This document shows, one piece after another, positions 52,977-62,471 of a stretch of 64,000 nt of DNA. This DNA is from Leptobacterium_A meishanense (lineage in GTDB: Bacteria; Bacteroidota; Bacteroidia; Flavobacteriales; Flavobacteriaceae). How positions within the stretch are numbered: position 1 is the stretch's first letter; each line of letters opens with the position of its first letter. The stretch covers positions 248,001 through 312,000 of the forward strand of contig NZ_JBBEXE010000001.1 in assembly GCF_037645805.1 (NCBI RefSeq), read 5' to 3'. The translations under genes were made by a program, and so were the position numbers. The notes beneath the pieces are model-generated. The model ran no database searches and was not told the origin of the DNA. It saw only the letters and a program-made list of their open reading frames with translations.

Positions 52977-53043
52977 AAAGAGTTTTATTTTTATAACTGT
53001 TTTTTTTAACTTTAAGCAATATAAATTTTCAAACCTTATAGAT

Positions 53044-53370
53044 ATGTTCGAATTATTCCAAAGTGAAAAAAACAAGAAGTATTACTTCAACTTGAAAGCA
53101 AAAAATGGGCAAATTATCCTTGCAAGCCAAGGATATTCAGACAAAAGCAGTGCTCAAAACGGTATAGAGTCTATTCAAAAAAACTGTAAAGATGACAGTA
53201 AGTTTGAACGTAAGACGGGGGCCAATGGAAAGTTTCATTTTAACCTGAAAGCGAGTAATGGACAAGTTATCGGGAGTAGCCAAATGTATGCTTCGGAATC
53301 CGGAATGGAAAATGGTATTGAATCTGTAAAAACCAATGCCCCAGAAGCTTCTATTAGTGATTTGACTTAA
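53044..53370 (+). CDS. DUF1508 (YegP-like) protein, two repeats
   Basis: A 108-residue protein of two DUF1508 repeats: KYYFNLKAKNGQIILASQGY and FHFNLKASNGQVIGSSQMY, each followed by a similar NGIESIQKN or NGIESVKTN helix. The start is ATG 53044. A longer upstream frame overlaps the ybaB end and lacks the family N-terminus. Function is unknown; homologues are often stress-linked. Confidence 0.85.
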   Translation: MFELFQSEKNKKYYFNLKAKNGQIILASQGYSDKSSAQNGIESIQKNCKDDSKFERKTGANGKFHFNLKASNGQVIGSSQMYASESGMENGIESVKTNAPEASISDLT

Positions 53371-53397
53371 TTGCGGAATATTAAAAATAAAAAATCG

Positions 53398-53427
53398 TAA
53401 AAGCACTCAATCATATGGGTGCTTTTA
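53398..53427. terminator. Terminator shared by DUF1508 and threonine aldolase genes
   Basis: TAAAAGCAC (53398-53406) and GTGCTTTTA (53419-53427) form a 9-bp stem with a 12-base loop between convergent genes. The right arm includes the stop codon of the aldolase. Confidence 0.7.
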
Positions 53428-54450
53428 TACCTCAATACCTTTTATAATTGATAAAAACCGATGGTGCTGATCGTCGGAATAGTCTAAATGGGTCACTATA
53501 CGCAATTTTCCTTGCCCCATTCCAATAATCCGAACGGATTCTTTATTTAAAATATCTATGAAGTTTGCTTCGTCAATGTGATCATTCAAAGTAAAAATGA
53601 CAATATTTGTTTCTACAGGTGCTACATTTTTTATATACGGTAATTTTTTCAAGACTTCTTCTATCTCTTTTGCTTTTTTATGATCTTCCGCTAGCCGAGA
53701 CATATGATGGTCTAATGCATAGCTGCCCGCTGCAGCTAAATAACCTGCCTGGCGCATTCCACCTCCAAAAACCTTCCTGATGCGCAAAGCTTTATTCATT
53801 TGTTCTTTGGAACCTACCAATACCGATCCTACCGGACACCCCAACCCTTTTGATAAACAAACCGATATGGTATCAAAGAGTTTTCCATACTGTTTAGGGG
53901 TTTCTTTTTTTGCTACCAGGGCATTCCATAAACGTGCCCCATCCAAATGGTATGATAAGTTATTTGAATCACACACCTCACGGATCTTTACCAACTCGGA
54001 AAAATCCCAACAAGCTCCTCCTCCTTTATTGGTAGTGTTTTCTATGCATACCAACGATGTTAGCGGGCTATGGTAAAAATCAGGCGGATTGATCGCACTT
54101 GCTACCTGTGCTGCTGTCATCATACCTCTATTCCCGGTTATTAACTTACAAGAAACTCCACTATTAAAACTAACACCCCCTCCTTCATAATTATATACAT
54201 GTGCATATTGATCACAAATAAGTTGTTCTCCGGGTTGTGTGTGTAATTTTATGGCTGTTTGATTTGCCATAGTGCCACTAGGAAAGAACAAAGCAGCTTC
54301 CATACCAAACATGTCTGCTACCTTTTCCTCAAGGATGTTCACGGTTTCATCTTCTTTAAAAACATCATCACCTACCTTGGCGGCCATCATGGCTTCAAGC
54401 ATTTCGGGAGTGGGTTTTGTTACGGTATCGCTTATAAGGTTTATTTTCAT
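53425..54450 (-). CDS. ltaE: Low-specificity L-threonine aldolase
   Basis: A 341-residue fold-type I PLP enzyme that splits threonine or allo-threonine into glycine and acetaldehyde. The N-terminus is SDTVTKPTPEMLEAMMAAKVGDDV, a family signature. The aspartate-arginine pair is in HLDGARLWNA, and the PLP lysine is in SVCLSKGLGCPVGSVLVG (about residue 200). Length is typical (about 335-345). It is 6 bp from the metalloprotease stop on the same strand, so they may be co-transcribed despite unrelated roles. Confidence 0.93.
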   Translation of the reverse strand: MKINLISDTVTKPTPEMLEAMMAAKVGDDVFKEDETVNILEEKVADMFGMEAALFFPSGTMANQTAIKLHTQPGEQLICDQYAHVYNYEGGGVSFNSGVSCKLITGNRGMMTAAQVASAINPPDFYHSPLTSLVCIENTTNKGGGACWDFSELVKIREVCDSNNLSYHLDGARLWNALVAKKETPKQYGKLFDTISVCLSKGLGCPVGSVLVGSKEQMNKALRIRKVFGGGMRQAGYLAAAGSYALDHHMSRLAEDHKKAKEIEEVLKKLPYIKNVAPVETNIVIFTLNDHIDEANFIDILNKESVRIIGMGQGKLRIVTHLDYSDDQHHRFLSIIKGIEV

Positions 54451-54456
54451 CCTGTT

Positions 54457-56850
54457 CTAGTTATAACAATCCATACCTATGGGTGAACCATCAGGGATTT
54501 TTGGAGAAGGTGAAGTTTTATAACCACTTGGATTCCCTAAAAAATGCTCTACTTCTTTACCCATCCATAACATGTCAGGAGTTATCGACTGTGACGCTAA
54601 CCAGGTTTTTAACTTCATCATTTCAAAATGGACAACTGCCTTTACTTGGGGGGTACTTTTTTCATTCGCCCCTAATTGCATAATGTTTTTTATTACTTGA
54701 TAATTTATGGCTAGTTGAACTGCTTTTAAATACCCTTTTTTCGATTTTGTTTTTATTGTGTTTTTTAAAAGCTCATTTAACATCTCTGATAACCCAAGTT
54801 GCTTTTCATCAAGTGCTTTTTGTTGTACCATTCGTTCTGCCCTTTCGGGGTGTAACAGCAACGATAATGTCATATTGCTTGCCGTTTCGGCAGCTGCGAG
54901 CGGATCAAAAGCAACACCTGCATTCCCTTTAAAAGACTCCCTAGAACGGTAATAGCCATTAGCTCTCGGAGGGAATAACTTTAATTTTTCCTCCGGAATG
55001 GCCAATACTTCAGGATCTAAAGTGTTTATTAATGTTCCTAAGGCGGCTTCTTGTGTTTTTCTATCCACCTGTTTCACTGTTAACTGGCCATCATCTTTAA
55101 CAGCATAATTATAATCCAATCCGCCAATAACCTTTACAACCGCTTCTGTTTGATAGCGATGGAAAAAATATAGCGGTACAAATACATCTTCTAACACAGA
55201 ATAAGGTTCATTACTCCTTATGTTATCTATCGAGAAATTATTAATGGCTGTTTTTCTAATTTTTAATATATTTTTTAATTCATCAATAGAATTATTGCCA
55301 TTGTCCCATAGATGTGCAAAAGCATGTGCGCCTCCCTGAGGGCGGGCATCACTATCGGAGATATAACGAAGTCCTTCATCTCGTGCAGCAGTTAATATCT
55401 TATTTAGTGCTTCCTGTTCATTTCGTTCTGGAGAAAATGATTGGTAAGCATATGCTACAGCTACTTTATCCCACTCTCCAATGTTCACATCATATGCATT
55501 GCTAAAGTCTATTGCACCTTCATTTACAGAAAGTTTTGGGTGAGGGTAGTCCATTACAGAAGCTCTCCCATTGGTACTGGCTGCAAAATTATGGGCAAAG
55601 CCTAACGTATGACCAATCTCATGCGCCGATAGTTGACGTATTCTAGCCAAAGCAAATTCTAACATCGCCTTGGTATTATTGTCATCATCTTTGAAAGGTC
55701 TGTTCATTAACGCCTGGGCTATTAAAAAATCTTGTCGTATCCGTAAACTTCCTAAGCTTACATGTCCTTTTATAATCTCTCCGGTTCTAGGATCTGTAAT
55801 GCTCGCTCCGTAGCTCCAACCCCGGGTCGAACGGTGGACCCATTGAATTACATTGTAACGAACGTCTAACGGATCAGCATCATCAGGTAATATTTTTACT
55901 TGAAAGGCATTTTTATAACCTATAGCCTCAAATGCTTGGTTCCACCAACGTGCTCCCTCAAGCAATGCAGAACGGATGGGCTCCGGGGTTCCATTGTCCA
56001 AATAATACACAATAGGTTCTACCGGTTCACTTATAGAGGCTGTCGGGTCTTTTTTTTGTAATCGGTGCCGTGTAATAAATTGCTTCTTTATAGGTTGGTC
56101 TACAGGAGTAGCGTAATCATAATATGAAAACATAAAAGAGCCACTTCTTGGGTCATATCTTCTCGGCTTGTATTGGTTGTCTGGTAACTCAATGAACGAA
56201 TGGTGTTCAACAACAGATACATATTTCGCGTTGGGTGTTACCGACTGGATATATCCGCCTTTAGGGTTCCCTTTAAATGTCAACAATGCTTCAAACTCTA
56301 CATTTTTGGGGAATGCTCTTGTACGGTCTAAAGAAAGGGCACTCCTGTTTTTATCCATACTGTATGAACCTTGTCCGGCTTGTTGTAACCTATTAGCCAC
56401 ACCATGTGCATCTTGCATTAAAAACTCCGTAATATCGATAAGATATCTTCCATTTTTTTCTTCCTCAATGTTGAACCCATAAAGTACCGATTTTGCAAAT
56501 GCTTGTGCCACTGATTGTTTTTCCAATTCATTTTCCGTAATAGCTCGGTATTTTAAATTCGGTTGAACCAACAAAAGTTTATTCCCTGCTTTTTGAAATT
56601 TCACTATCTGTTCATTTCCCAGTTGGCCACGGTCAAGACCTATGTCATTGCTGCCAATCCCTTCGCTTAATGAATACACATATAAAAATTCTTGGTCAAC
56701 TTCTGTAACTTCCAAGTATATTTTATCTTGACTCTCTTCATAGTAGAAATTGAAAAATCCTTCATATTGCTCAGTATCCTTATCTGCCAAAAACTGACCG
56801 TTTACCATTAAGGATAAAACCATGATTGTGAATGTTGCTAATCGTTTCAT
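54457..56850 (-). CDS. Secreted zinc metalloprotease (DUF5117/DUF4953-like, metzincin motif)
   Basis: A 797-residue exported protein with a signal peptide ending in VNGQ. Starting at ATG 56850 gives MKRLATFTIM. A zinc site HEIGHTLGFAH (about residues 409-419) matches the metzincin form HExxHxxGxxH, followed by NFAASTNGRASVMDY with the Met-turn. The N-terminal 250 residues (DUF5117-like) form a beta domain with ETVEQFLYVYSLSEG-type strands; the C-terminus is helical (DUF4953). Such proteins are common in Bacteroidota, and their physiological substrates are unknown. Confidence 0.85.
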   Translation of the reverse strand: MKRLATFTIMVLSLMVNGQFLADKDTEQYEGFFNFYYEESQDKIYLEVTEVDQEFLYVYSLSEGIGSNDIGLDRGQLGNEQIVKFQKAGNKLLLVQPNLKYRAITENELEKQSVAQAFAKSVLYGFNIEEEKNGRYLIDITEFLMQDAHGVANRLQQAGQGSYSMDKNRSALSLDRTRAFPKNVEFEALLTFKGNPKGGYIQSVTPNAKYVSVVEHHSFIELPDNQYKPRRYDPRSGSFMFSYYDYATPVDQPIKKQFITRHRLQKKDPTASISEPVEPIVYYLDNGTPEPIRSALLEGARWWNQAFEAIGYKNAFQVKILPDDADPLDVRYNVIQWVHRSTRGWSYGASITDPRTGEIIKGHVSLGSLRIRQDFLIAQALMNRPFKDDDNNTKAMLEFALARIRQLSAHEIGHTLGFAHNFAASTNGRASVMDYPHPKLSVNEGAIDFSNAYDVNIGEWDKVAVAYAYQSFSPERNEQEALNKILTAARDEGLRYISDSDARPQGGAHAFAHLWDNGNNSIDELKNILKIRKTAINNFSIDNIRSNEPYSVLEDVFVPLYFFHRYQTEAVVKVIGGLDYNYAVKDDGQLTVKQVDRKTQEAALGTLINTLDPEVLAIPEEKLKLFPPRANGYYRSRESFKGNAGVAFDPLAAAETASNMTLSLLLHPERAERMVQQKALDEKQLGLSEMLNELLKNTIKTKSKKGYLKAVQLAINYQVIKNIMQLGANEKSTPQVKAVVHFEMMKLKTWLASQSITPDMLWMGKEVEHFLGNPSGYKTSPSPKIPDGSPIGMDCYN

Positions 56851-56894
56851 AAATGGCATTGTTTTTAAAAAAGCATAAATTTATAGAAAATAGT

Positions 56895-56924
56895 TTTGCC
56901 ACGCTTTGGTAAATAGTATTTTTG
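56895..56924 (+). promoter_or_regulatory. Promoter of prfB
   Basis: TTTG (56895-56898), 18 bases, then TATTTTTG (56917-56924), 20 bases before the ATG at 56945. A second full -7 match (TAGTTTTG) overlaps the -33 element at 56891-56898. Confidence 0.6.
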
Positions 56925-56944
56925 TTTTCAAAATTATTGATTGA

Positions 56945-58046
56945 ATGGTTACAACAGATCAAATAAAGGATCTTGTCGAACGCCTCGGAGCGTTAAGGAG
57001 GTATCTTTGACATTGATGTTAAACGCATTGAAATAACAAATGAAGAGGAAAAAACACTCAACCCTGATTTTTGGAACAACCCGAAAGAAGCGGAAGTCAT
57101 CATGCAGGCTATCCGAAGTAAAAAAAAGTGGGTAGAAGATTACGAAGCTGCAAAAACACTGGTTGGTGACCTAGAAGTGCTTTATGAATTCCACAAAGAA
57201 GGAGATGCCACTGATGATGAGGTTGAAGACCACTACCAAAAAACACTTTCTCACATAGAAGCTATTGAGTTTAGAAACATGCTTTCTGATGAAGGTGACA
57301 GCATGAGTGCCGTACTCCAAATTACTGCAGGTGCCGGGGGAACTGAAAGTTGTGATTGGGCTGCGATGCTGATGCGCATGTATATGATGTGGTGCGAGAA
57401 ACAAAAATACAAAGTCAAAGAACTCAATTTTCAAGATGGGGATATTGCAGGGATAAAAACCGTTACTTTAGAAATAGATGGTGAATATGCTTTTGGGTAT
57501 TTAAAAGGCGAAAACGGTGTGCATCGCTTGGTACGGATCTCTCCTTTCGACAGCAACGCAAAACGCCATACTTCTTTTGCTTCTGTATATGTATATCCTC
57601 TTGCGGATGATAGTATTGAGGTTGATATCAACCCCGCAGATATTACATTTGAAACTATGCGTGCCAGTGGTGCCGGTGGACAAAATGTTAATAAAGTAGA
57701 AACTGCAGTGCGTTTACGTCACCATCCAACAGGTATTGTCATTGAAAACTCAGAAACACGTTCCCAGCTAGACAACAAAACAAAGGCTATGCAATTGTTA
57801 AAATCCCAATTGTATGAAATCGAGCTAAAAAAACGGCAGGCCAAGCGTGCCGAGATTGAAGCGGGGAAAATGAAGATTGAATGGGGTTCGCAAATCCGGA
57901 ATTATGTGATGCACCCCTATAAGTTAGTGAAAGATGTACGCACAGGCTATGAAACTGCTGATGTAGATGCCGTGATGAATGGTAGTATCGATGAATTTTT
58001 AAAAGCATACCTTATGATGATGGGGCAACAAGAAGAAAATGAATAA
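56945..58046 (+). CDS. prfB: Peptide chain release factor 2, with programmed +1 frameshift
   Basis: RF2 recognises UGA and UAA stops and triggers peptide release. Codons 1-21 run from ATG 56945 to CTT 57005. The next codon is an in-frame TGA (57008-57010) in the classical slippery site TAT CTT TGA C, preceded by the Shine-Dalgarno-like AGGAGG (56996-57001). A +1 shift continues from GAC 57009 and gives 366 residues in all. The recognition tripeptide SPF is at about 199-201 and GGQ (SGAGGQNVNKVE) at about 244-246, matching E. coli RF2 closely. Slippage is autoregulated by RF2 level. An unshifted call would start falsely at 57102. Confidence 0.95.
57005..57011 (+). promoter_or_regulatory. Programmed +1 ribosomal frameshift site in prfB
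   Basis: CTTTGAC with AGGAGG three bases upstream of the CTT codon. The spacing is that of E. coli prfB. When RF2 is scarce, the ribosome slips from CTT to TTT and reads GAC next. Confidence 0.95.
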
Positions 58047-58051
58047 AAAAG

Positions 58052-58399
58052 ATGAAAATGATCAAAATATACCATAACCCTCGCTGTAGAAAATCAAGAG
58101 AAGGATTAGCAATACTAAAAGCCTCCGGTAAGCCTTTCGAAACAGTTCTTTATTTAGATAGCCCTCCATCAGAAAACGAGTTAAAACAAATACTTGGTTT
58201 GCTTGGAATAAAACCTGAAGGGTTATTGCGTAAAAGTGAAGCTATCTGGAAAGAAAAATACAAAGGGAAAACATTAGATGACAATGCAATTATTCAGGCA
58301 ATGACTCAGTACCCCAAGCTTATTGAAAGGCCTGTCGTAATCAATGGAAACAAGGCAATCATTGGAAGGCCTCCTGAAAAAATAAATGAAATTCTATAG
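58052..58399 (+). CDS. ArsC-family (glutaredoxin-dependent arsenate reductase-like) protein
   Basis: A 115-residue thioredoxin-fold protein. The N-terminus IYHNPRCRKSREGL has the HNPRC catalytic cysteine loop of E. coli-type ArsC. LDSPPSENELKQILGLLG and the C-terminal RPVVINGNKAIIGRPPEKI follow the family. True ArsC members and ArsC-fold proteins such as YffB and Spx share this. The RP-x-V motif and the lack of ars neighbours leave the substrate open. It starts 5 bp after prfB and is probably in its operon. Confidence 0.83.
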   Translation: MKMIKIYHNPRCRKSREGLAILKASGKPFETVLYLDSPPSENELKQILGLLGIKPEGLLRKSEAIWKEKYKGKTLDDNAIIQAMTQYPKLIERPVVINGNKAIIGRPPEKINEIL

Positions 58400-58486
58400 G
58401 GTTTTTATTTAACAGATCTTTAACTATACTGCATTAAACCATAGTTTAGCTTAGCGGTCTTATATAAATAACCATAGCTAACATTT

Positions 58487-60949
58487 ATGATTAAGCATCT
58501 TTTACGTGTTGTTATAGTATCAGTTATAGCAATACATGTGACGACTGCACAAAGACCTAACATGCAACGCCTCAACATGCAGAAAATAAAAATAACTGGA
58601 AGTGTTATTGACCAGGAAACCTCACAACCACTAGAATATGCAACCATCATATTTCAACATACACGCCGACCTAATATACAAACAGGTGGCATTACCGATG
58701 AAAGTGGTAATTTTGAAATCGAAATTTTTCCTGGGGTTTATAACATTCGTGTAGAATTTATCTCTTTTCAACCACTGGAAATTAAAGAAAAGGAATTGCG
58801 AGAAGATACCTCTTTGGGCACTCTTTCTTTAAAATTAGATGTTCAAAGCCTTAGTGAAGTAGATGTAATCGCCGAACGCACACAGGTAGAGATCAAACTA
58901 GATAAAAAAGTATATAATGTTGGTAAAGACCTCATTGTAAAAGGAGGTACCATTAGCGATGTATTGGACAATGTACCTTCTGTAACTGTTGATGTAGAGG
59001 GCAATATCAGCCTAAGAGGAAATGAATCTGTCCGGATTTTAATTGATGGGAAACCTTCGGGATTTGTGAATTCAAATTCTGCAGATGCATTACGCCTGCT
59101 TCCGGCAGAATCTATTGAGAAAGTAGAGGTTATCACCTCCCCTTCTGCCCGTTATGATGCCGAAGGTACTGCAGGGATTATCAACATCATCTTAAAAAAA
59201 GGGAAAGCACAGGGAATAAATGGTTCTGTTCAGCTTACTACCGGAATTCCAGATAATCATGGTGTTTCTCTCAATCTTAATATCCGAAAAGAAAAGTTTA
59301 ATATTTTTACCACTACAGGGTACAACTATAGAAATATTCCGGGAGAGGCAAACAATGAAACAGAGTTTCTTTCTCCAAATGCCCAAAATAGGTTTTTAAC
59401 AGAGAACAGGGACTTTGAACGGCTCCGAAGAAGTTTTAATTCTAATACAGGAATAGAGTTTTTCATATCTGATAAAGCTTCTGTAAGTACCTCTTTATTT
59501 TACAGACGTTTTGATGGTGACAATGAAACCGACAACATTTCTCAAAGGTTTGATGCTAGCAGACAAGCAACCAGCCGAACTCTAAGGTTTCAGGAAGAAG
59601 AGGAAATACGAGAAATTATGCAATGGTCTTTTAACTATACACAGGATTTTAAAAAAGAAGACCATAAACTCATTATTAATTTTCAACATGAAAACAACAA
59701 TGATAATGAAGATGCTTTTATCTCAGAAGAAGAATTCATAGTGCCAAATATCCCTGATGACTTAGACCGTGTACGCACTTTTGAAGATGAAAAAGTAACT
59801 CTTATCCAATCTGATTATGTATTGCCCATAGGGAAAAACTCCCAGTTTGAGTTAGGAACAAGAAGTAATCTAACATTACTCAATACCGAATATATAGTTG
59901 ATACACTTCAAAACGGTATTTTGATTAACAATGCTAACCTTTCCAATACACTATTATACAAGGAAAATATCCATGCAATTTACTCACAATTTGGCAGTAA
60001 AAAAGGAAAGTTTTCTTATCTGTTAGGGTTACGAGTAGAAATATCTGATATTGATATCGACCAACGTACCATACAAGAGAAAATCAAAAAAGATTACACT
60101 GATTTCTTCCCTACCATAAATCTCGGGTACGAAATTAGTGATAGTGAAAATCTTACTTTAGGGTTTAATCGCCGGATAAGGCGACCCCGTTCCCGGTTTA
60201 TCAACCCCTTTCCTTCTCTTTCCAGTGAAACCAACTTGTTTCAAGGGAATCCAGACTTAGACCCTACTTATACAAATAGCCTGGATTTTGGTTATTTGAA
60301 GCGATGGAGTAAGCTCACACTCAACGGTTCCGTTTATTATCAAAAAACCACTCAGGTATTTGAATTTATTGTAGAGCCTACTGGTGATTTTACAGATAAT
60401 GGTGATGAAATCGTCAGGAGGTTTCCTGTCAATTTATCAGATAATGATCGGTATGGTTTTGAACTAACAACATTATATAGCCCTTTTAAATGGCTACGGC
60501 TCAACGGAAATATCAATCTTTTCAGGTCTATCACCCGAGGTGACTTTAATAATATTTCTTTTGATGCTGAAAACACGAGTTGGTTTGCTCGATTGAATTC
60601 TCAGATCACAGCAAATAAAAAGACAAGTGCACAAATTAATATGTTCTATTCAGGGCCAAGAATCACAGCTCAAAATGATAGCAAAGGTATTTTCTCATTA
60701 AGCCTTGGATTAAGCAGGGATGTCTTAAAAGACAAAGGTACCATTGCTTTAAATCTTAATGATGTCTTTAATTCAAGAAAGCGAATTACTGAAACTACCA
60801 CTCCTTCATTACTGACCGAAAGTGAATTTCAATTCAGAAAACGATTATTCACAGCAAGCTTTACATACCGGTTCAACCAAAGTAAACGTGACAGTCAGCG
60901 CAGAAACAGGCAACAGGATTTTGATGACAATGATGACTTTGGAGGGTAA
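58487..60949 (+). CDS. TonB-dependent-receptor-like outer-membrane protein
   Basis: An 820-residue exported protein with a signal peptide ending near HVTTAQ. An N-terminal carboxypeptidase-regulatory-like domain (about 35-125; GSVIDQETSQPLEYATIIF) is followed by a plug-like domain (about 130-250; GGTISDVLDNVPSVTVDVEGNISLRG). The outer-membrane beta-barrel of type OMP_b-brl_3 fills the rest. It belongs to the smaller TonB-dependent receptor relatives common in Bacteroidota, probably for uptake or sensing. No SusD partner follows, so glycan uptake is not supported. The C-terminal tail is basic and acidic (RRNRQQDFDDNDDFGG). Confidence 0.9.
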   Translation: MIKHLLRVVIVSVIAIHVTTAQRPNMQRLNMQKIKITGSVIDQETSQPLEYATIIFQHTRRPNIQTGGITDESGNFEIEIFPGVYNIRVEFISFQPLEIKEKELREDTSLGTLSLKLDVQSLSEVDVIAERTQVEIKLDKKVYNVGKDLIVKGGTISDVLDNVPSVTVDVEGNISLRGNESVRILIDGKPSGFVNSNSADALRLLPAESIEKVEVITSPSARYDAEGTAGIINIILKKGKAQGINGSVQLTTGIPDNHGVSLNLNIRKEKFNIFTTTGYNYRNIPGEANNETEFLSPNAQNRFLTENRDFERLRRSFNSNTGIEFFISDKASVSTSLFYRRFDGDNETDNISQRFDASRQATSRTLRFQEEEEIREIMQWSFNYTQDFKKEDHKLIINFQHENNNDNEDAFISEEEFIVPNIPDDLDRVRTFEDEKVTLIQSDYVLPIGKNSQFELGTRSNLTLLNTEYIVDTLQNGILINNANLSNTLLYKENIHAIYSQFGSKKGKFSYLLGLRVEISDIDIDQRTIQEKIKKDYTDFFPTINLGYEISDSENLTLGFNRRIRRPRSRFINPFPSLSSETNLFQGNPDLDPTYTNSLDFGYLKRWSKLTLNGSVYYQKTTQVFEFIVEPTGDFTDNGDEIVRRFPVNLSDNDRYGFELTTLYSPFKWLRLNGNINLFRSITRGDFNNISFDAENTSWFARLNSQITANKKTSAQINMFYSGPRITAQNDSKGIFSLSLGLSRDVLKDKGTIALNLNDVFNSRKRITETTTPSLLTESEFQFRKRLFTASFTYRFNQSKRDSQRRNRQQDFDDNDDFGG

Positions 60950-61038
60950 AAGATTATAGAAATATTAACATATAGCCTGCAAGTATTATAATACTTATCC
61001 GTCTAAATATTTATAAAAACATAAAAATCAAAACCACA

Positions 61039-61593
61039 ATGAAAAAATTAATAGTTGCCTTATCTTTTGGGCTAATAGCTTTTTATGGCTTTGCCCAAGA
61101 AAGTTTTTCTACTGAAACCGGACATATTAAATTTTATTCACATACTAGTGTTGAGGACATTGAAGCTAACAACTACAAAGTAATTTCTAAAGTTACACCA
61201 TCTACAGGAGCCATTGTTTTTTCAGTGCCTATGCAAAGTTTTGAGTTTGAAAAAGCATTGATGCAAAAGCATTTTAATTCCGGTAAATTTTTAGACACTA
61301 AAGAATTTCCAAAAGCAAAATTTAAAGGGTTGATAAGAAATTTACCCGATATTGACTTTTCCAGTAACGGTACTTATATAGCCAATGTGGAAGGAGAACT
61401 TACTATTCATGGAGTTACCAAGAACGTTTCAGAGCAGATGACTATTGAAGTTTCCGGAAATACCGCCAAAGGAAATGCAAAGTTTGATGTGGTATTGGCT
61501 GATTACGACGTAGTATTCACAAAAGGAAAACCTTCTACCAATATTGCAAAGACCGTAGAAGTTACCGTAGCATTAGACCTTGCTAAAAAATAG
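61039..61593 (+). CDS. YceI-family secreted protein
   Basis: A 184-residue periplasmic protein with a signal peptide ending in YGFAQ. The YceI fold is a lipocalin-like barrel that binds isoprenoid lipids. The usual pattern is seen: TGHIKFYSHT, a DTKEFPKAKFKG strand, GTYIANVEGELTIHGVTK and a late TIEVSGNTAKGNAKFDV. It is followed 21 bp on by an OB-fold protein, perhaps co-transcribed. The ligand is not known. Confidence 0.9.
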   Translation: MKKLIVALSFGLIAFYGFAQESFSTETGHIKFYSHTSVEDIEANNYKVISKVTPSTGAIVFSVPMQSFEFEKALMQKHFNSGKFLDTKEFPKAKFKGLIRNLPDIDFSSNGTYIANVEGELTIHGVTKNVSEQMTIEVSGNTAKGNAKFDVVLADYDVVFTKGKPSTNIAKTVEVTVALDLAKK

Positions 61594-61614
61594 CCTATAT
61601 TACAAGAAGCACAG

Positions 61615-62073
61615 ATGAAGAAAAAAATAATTATAGGTATTCTCATTATTGCAGTTATTGGCTTGTCTTACATAGCATATTTATTTTTCATGCCACATAG
61701 GGACGTACAAGCCACTAAAGCTTTTGCCGAAAAAGAATCTTATGAGCTCGTACAAGAGTTTTTGAATGATCGTAAAAAGGCAAATGAACTGTATTTGGAT
61801 AATGAAGGGGAATCTAAAGTATTGATTATAAAAGGTACTGTTTATTCTATAAATGAAGATCAGCTTGGACAAAAGGTTGTTCTCTTGAAAAGAGAAGAAG
61901 ATAAAATGGGCGTATCTGTAACTTTTATGTTAGAAACCAATAATCAACTTAAAAATGTGAAGATTGGCAATGTTATAAAAGTAAAGGGAGTTATCCGTTC
62001 AGGTGCAGAATACGACGAAGATTTAGACTTGGCAGAACACGTTATCGTTGAAAAAGCAGCAATAGCCTACTAA
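61615..62073 (+). CDS. OB-fold (tRNA_anti-like) membrane-anchored protein
   Basis: A 152-residue protein with an N-terminal membrane helix (IIIGILIIAVIGLSYIAYLFFM) and an OB-fold domain resembling the tRNA_anti-like family (VLIIKGTVYSINEDQLGQKVVLLK, NVKIGNVIKVKGVI). Such domains bind nucleic acids or small ligands. Extracytoplasmic OB folds in Bacteroidota are of unknown use. It lies 21 bp after the yceI-like gene and ends before a bidirectional hairpin. No more specific role can be supported. Confidence 0.75.
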   Translation: MKKKIIIGILIIAVIGLSYIAYLFFMPHRDVQATKAFAEKESYELVQEFLNDRKKANELYLDNEGESKVLIIKGTVYSINEDQLGQKVVLLKREEDKMGVSVTFMLETNNQLKNVKIGNVIKVKGVIRSGAEYDEDLDLAEHVIVEKAAIAY

Positions 62074-62094
62074 TAAATATGTGTTTGGTTAAAC

Positions 62095-62127
62095 AAAAAA
62101 GAAGCTTTTGAAAAGCTTCTTTTTTTT
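62095..62127. terminator. Bidirectional terminator after the OB-fold gene
   Basis: AAAAAAGAAGCTTTT and AAAAGCTTCTTTTTTTT form a perfect stem of about 15 bp around a single G, overlapping the last base pairs of the minus-strand small gene at 62126. Confidence 0.85.
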
Positions 62128-62299
62128 ATTCTTTTCGGGCTGCCCGTTTCGCTTCTCTTCTCTCTTTAAGCATCTCCATGAGAGAACCTCCCAACCAATA
62201 TGGTACGGCAAATGTTAATAAAAATATCATCAACCAAAAGCCTATAGTAAGGATGGTCAAAAAAGCCAAGAAGCCTAAATATTGATCAAATTCAAACAT
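62126..62299 (-). CDS. Small membrane protein, 57 residues
   Basis: A minus-strand frame of 57 codons: an acidic start (MFEFDQYLG), one or two tightly packed hydrophobic segments (FLAFLTILTIGFWLMIF and LLTFAVPYWLGG), then a basic tail (MLKERREAKRAARKE). The order, with positive residues inside, and the good start and stop make it convincing. It resembles small flavobacterial membrane proteins by memory. Its stop abuts the shared terminator at 62095-62127. No function is known. Confidence 0.7.
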   Translation of the reverse strand: MFEFDQYLGFLAFLTILTIGFWLMIFLLTFAVPYWLGGSLMEMLKERREAKRAARKE

Positions 62300-62441
62300 A
62301 ATTTTCGGAAATTTTCGAATTCGTTGTCAAAAATACCACATAAATTCTATTTTTCATAAGCATTCTATTCTTTTTACAACTATTTATTCACATGTGCCAT
62401 ATTTGGTATACTATCTATCTTATAAATACCTGACAAAATAG

Positions 62442-62449
62442 TAAATTTG
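62442..62449 (+). promoter_or_regulatory. -7 promoter element of fumC
   Basis: TAAATTTG followed by C, a full TAnnTTTG match, 22 bases before the ATG at 62472. No good -33 TTG was found. Confidence 0.55.
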
Positions 62450-62471
62450 CAATCGGTAAAATTCAATACTT

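Noticed and set aside
54483..56482. Plus-strand frames opposite the metalloprotease
   Set aside because: Shadow frames in a long conserved gene, without promoter boxes or sensible N-termini.
57102..58046. prfB starting at ATG 57102 without a frameshift
   Set aside because: This would lose the first 52 residues of RF2; the upstream frame and CTTTGAC slip site are plainly present.
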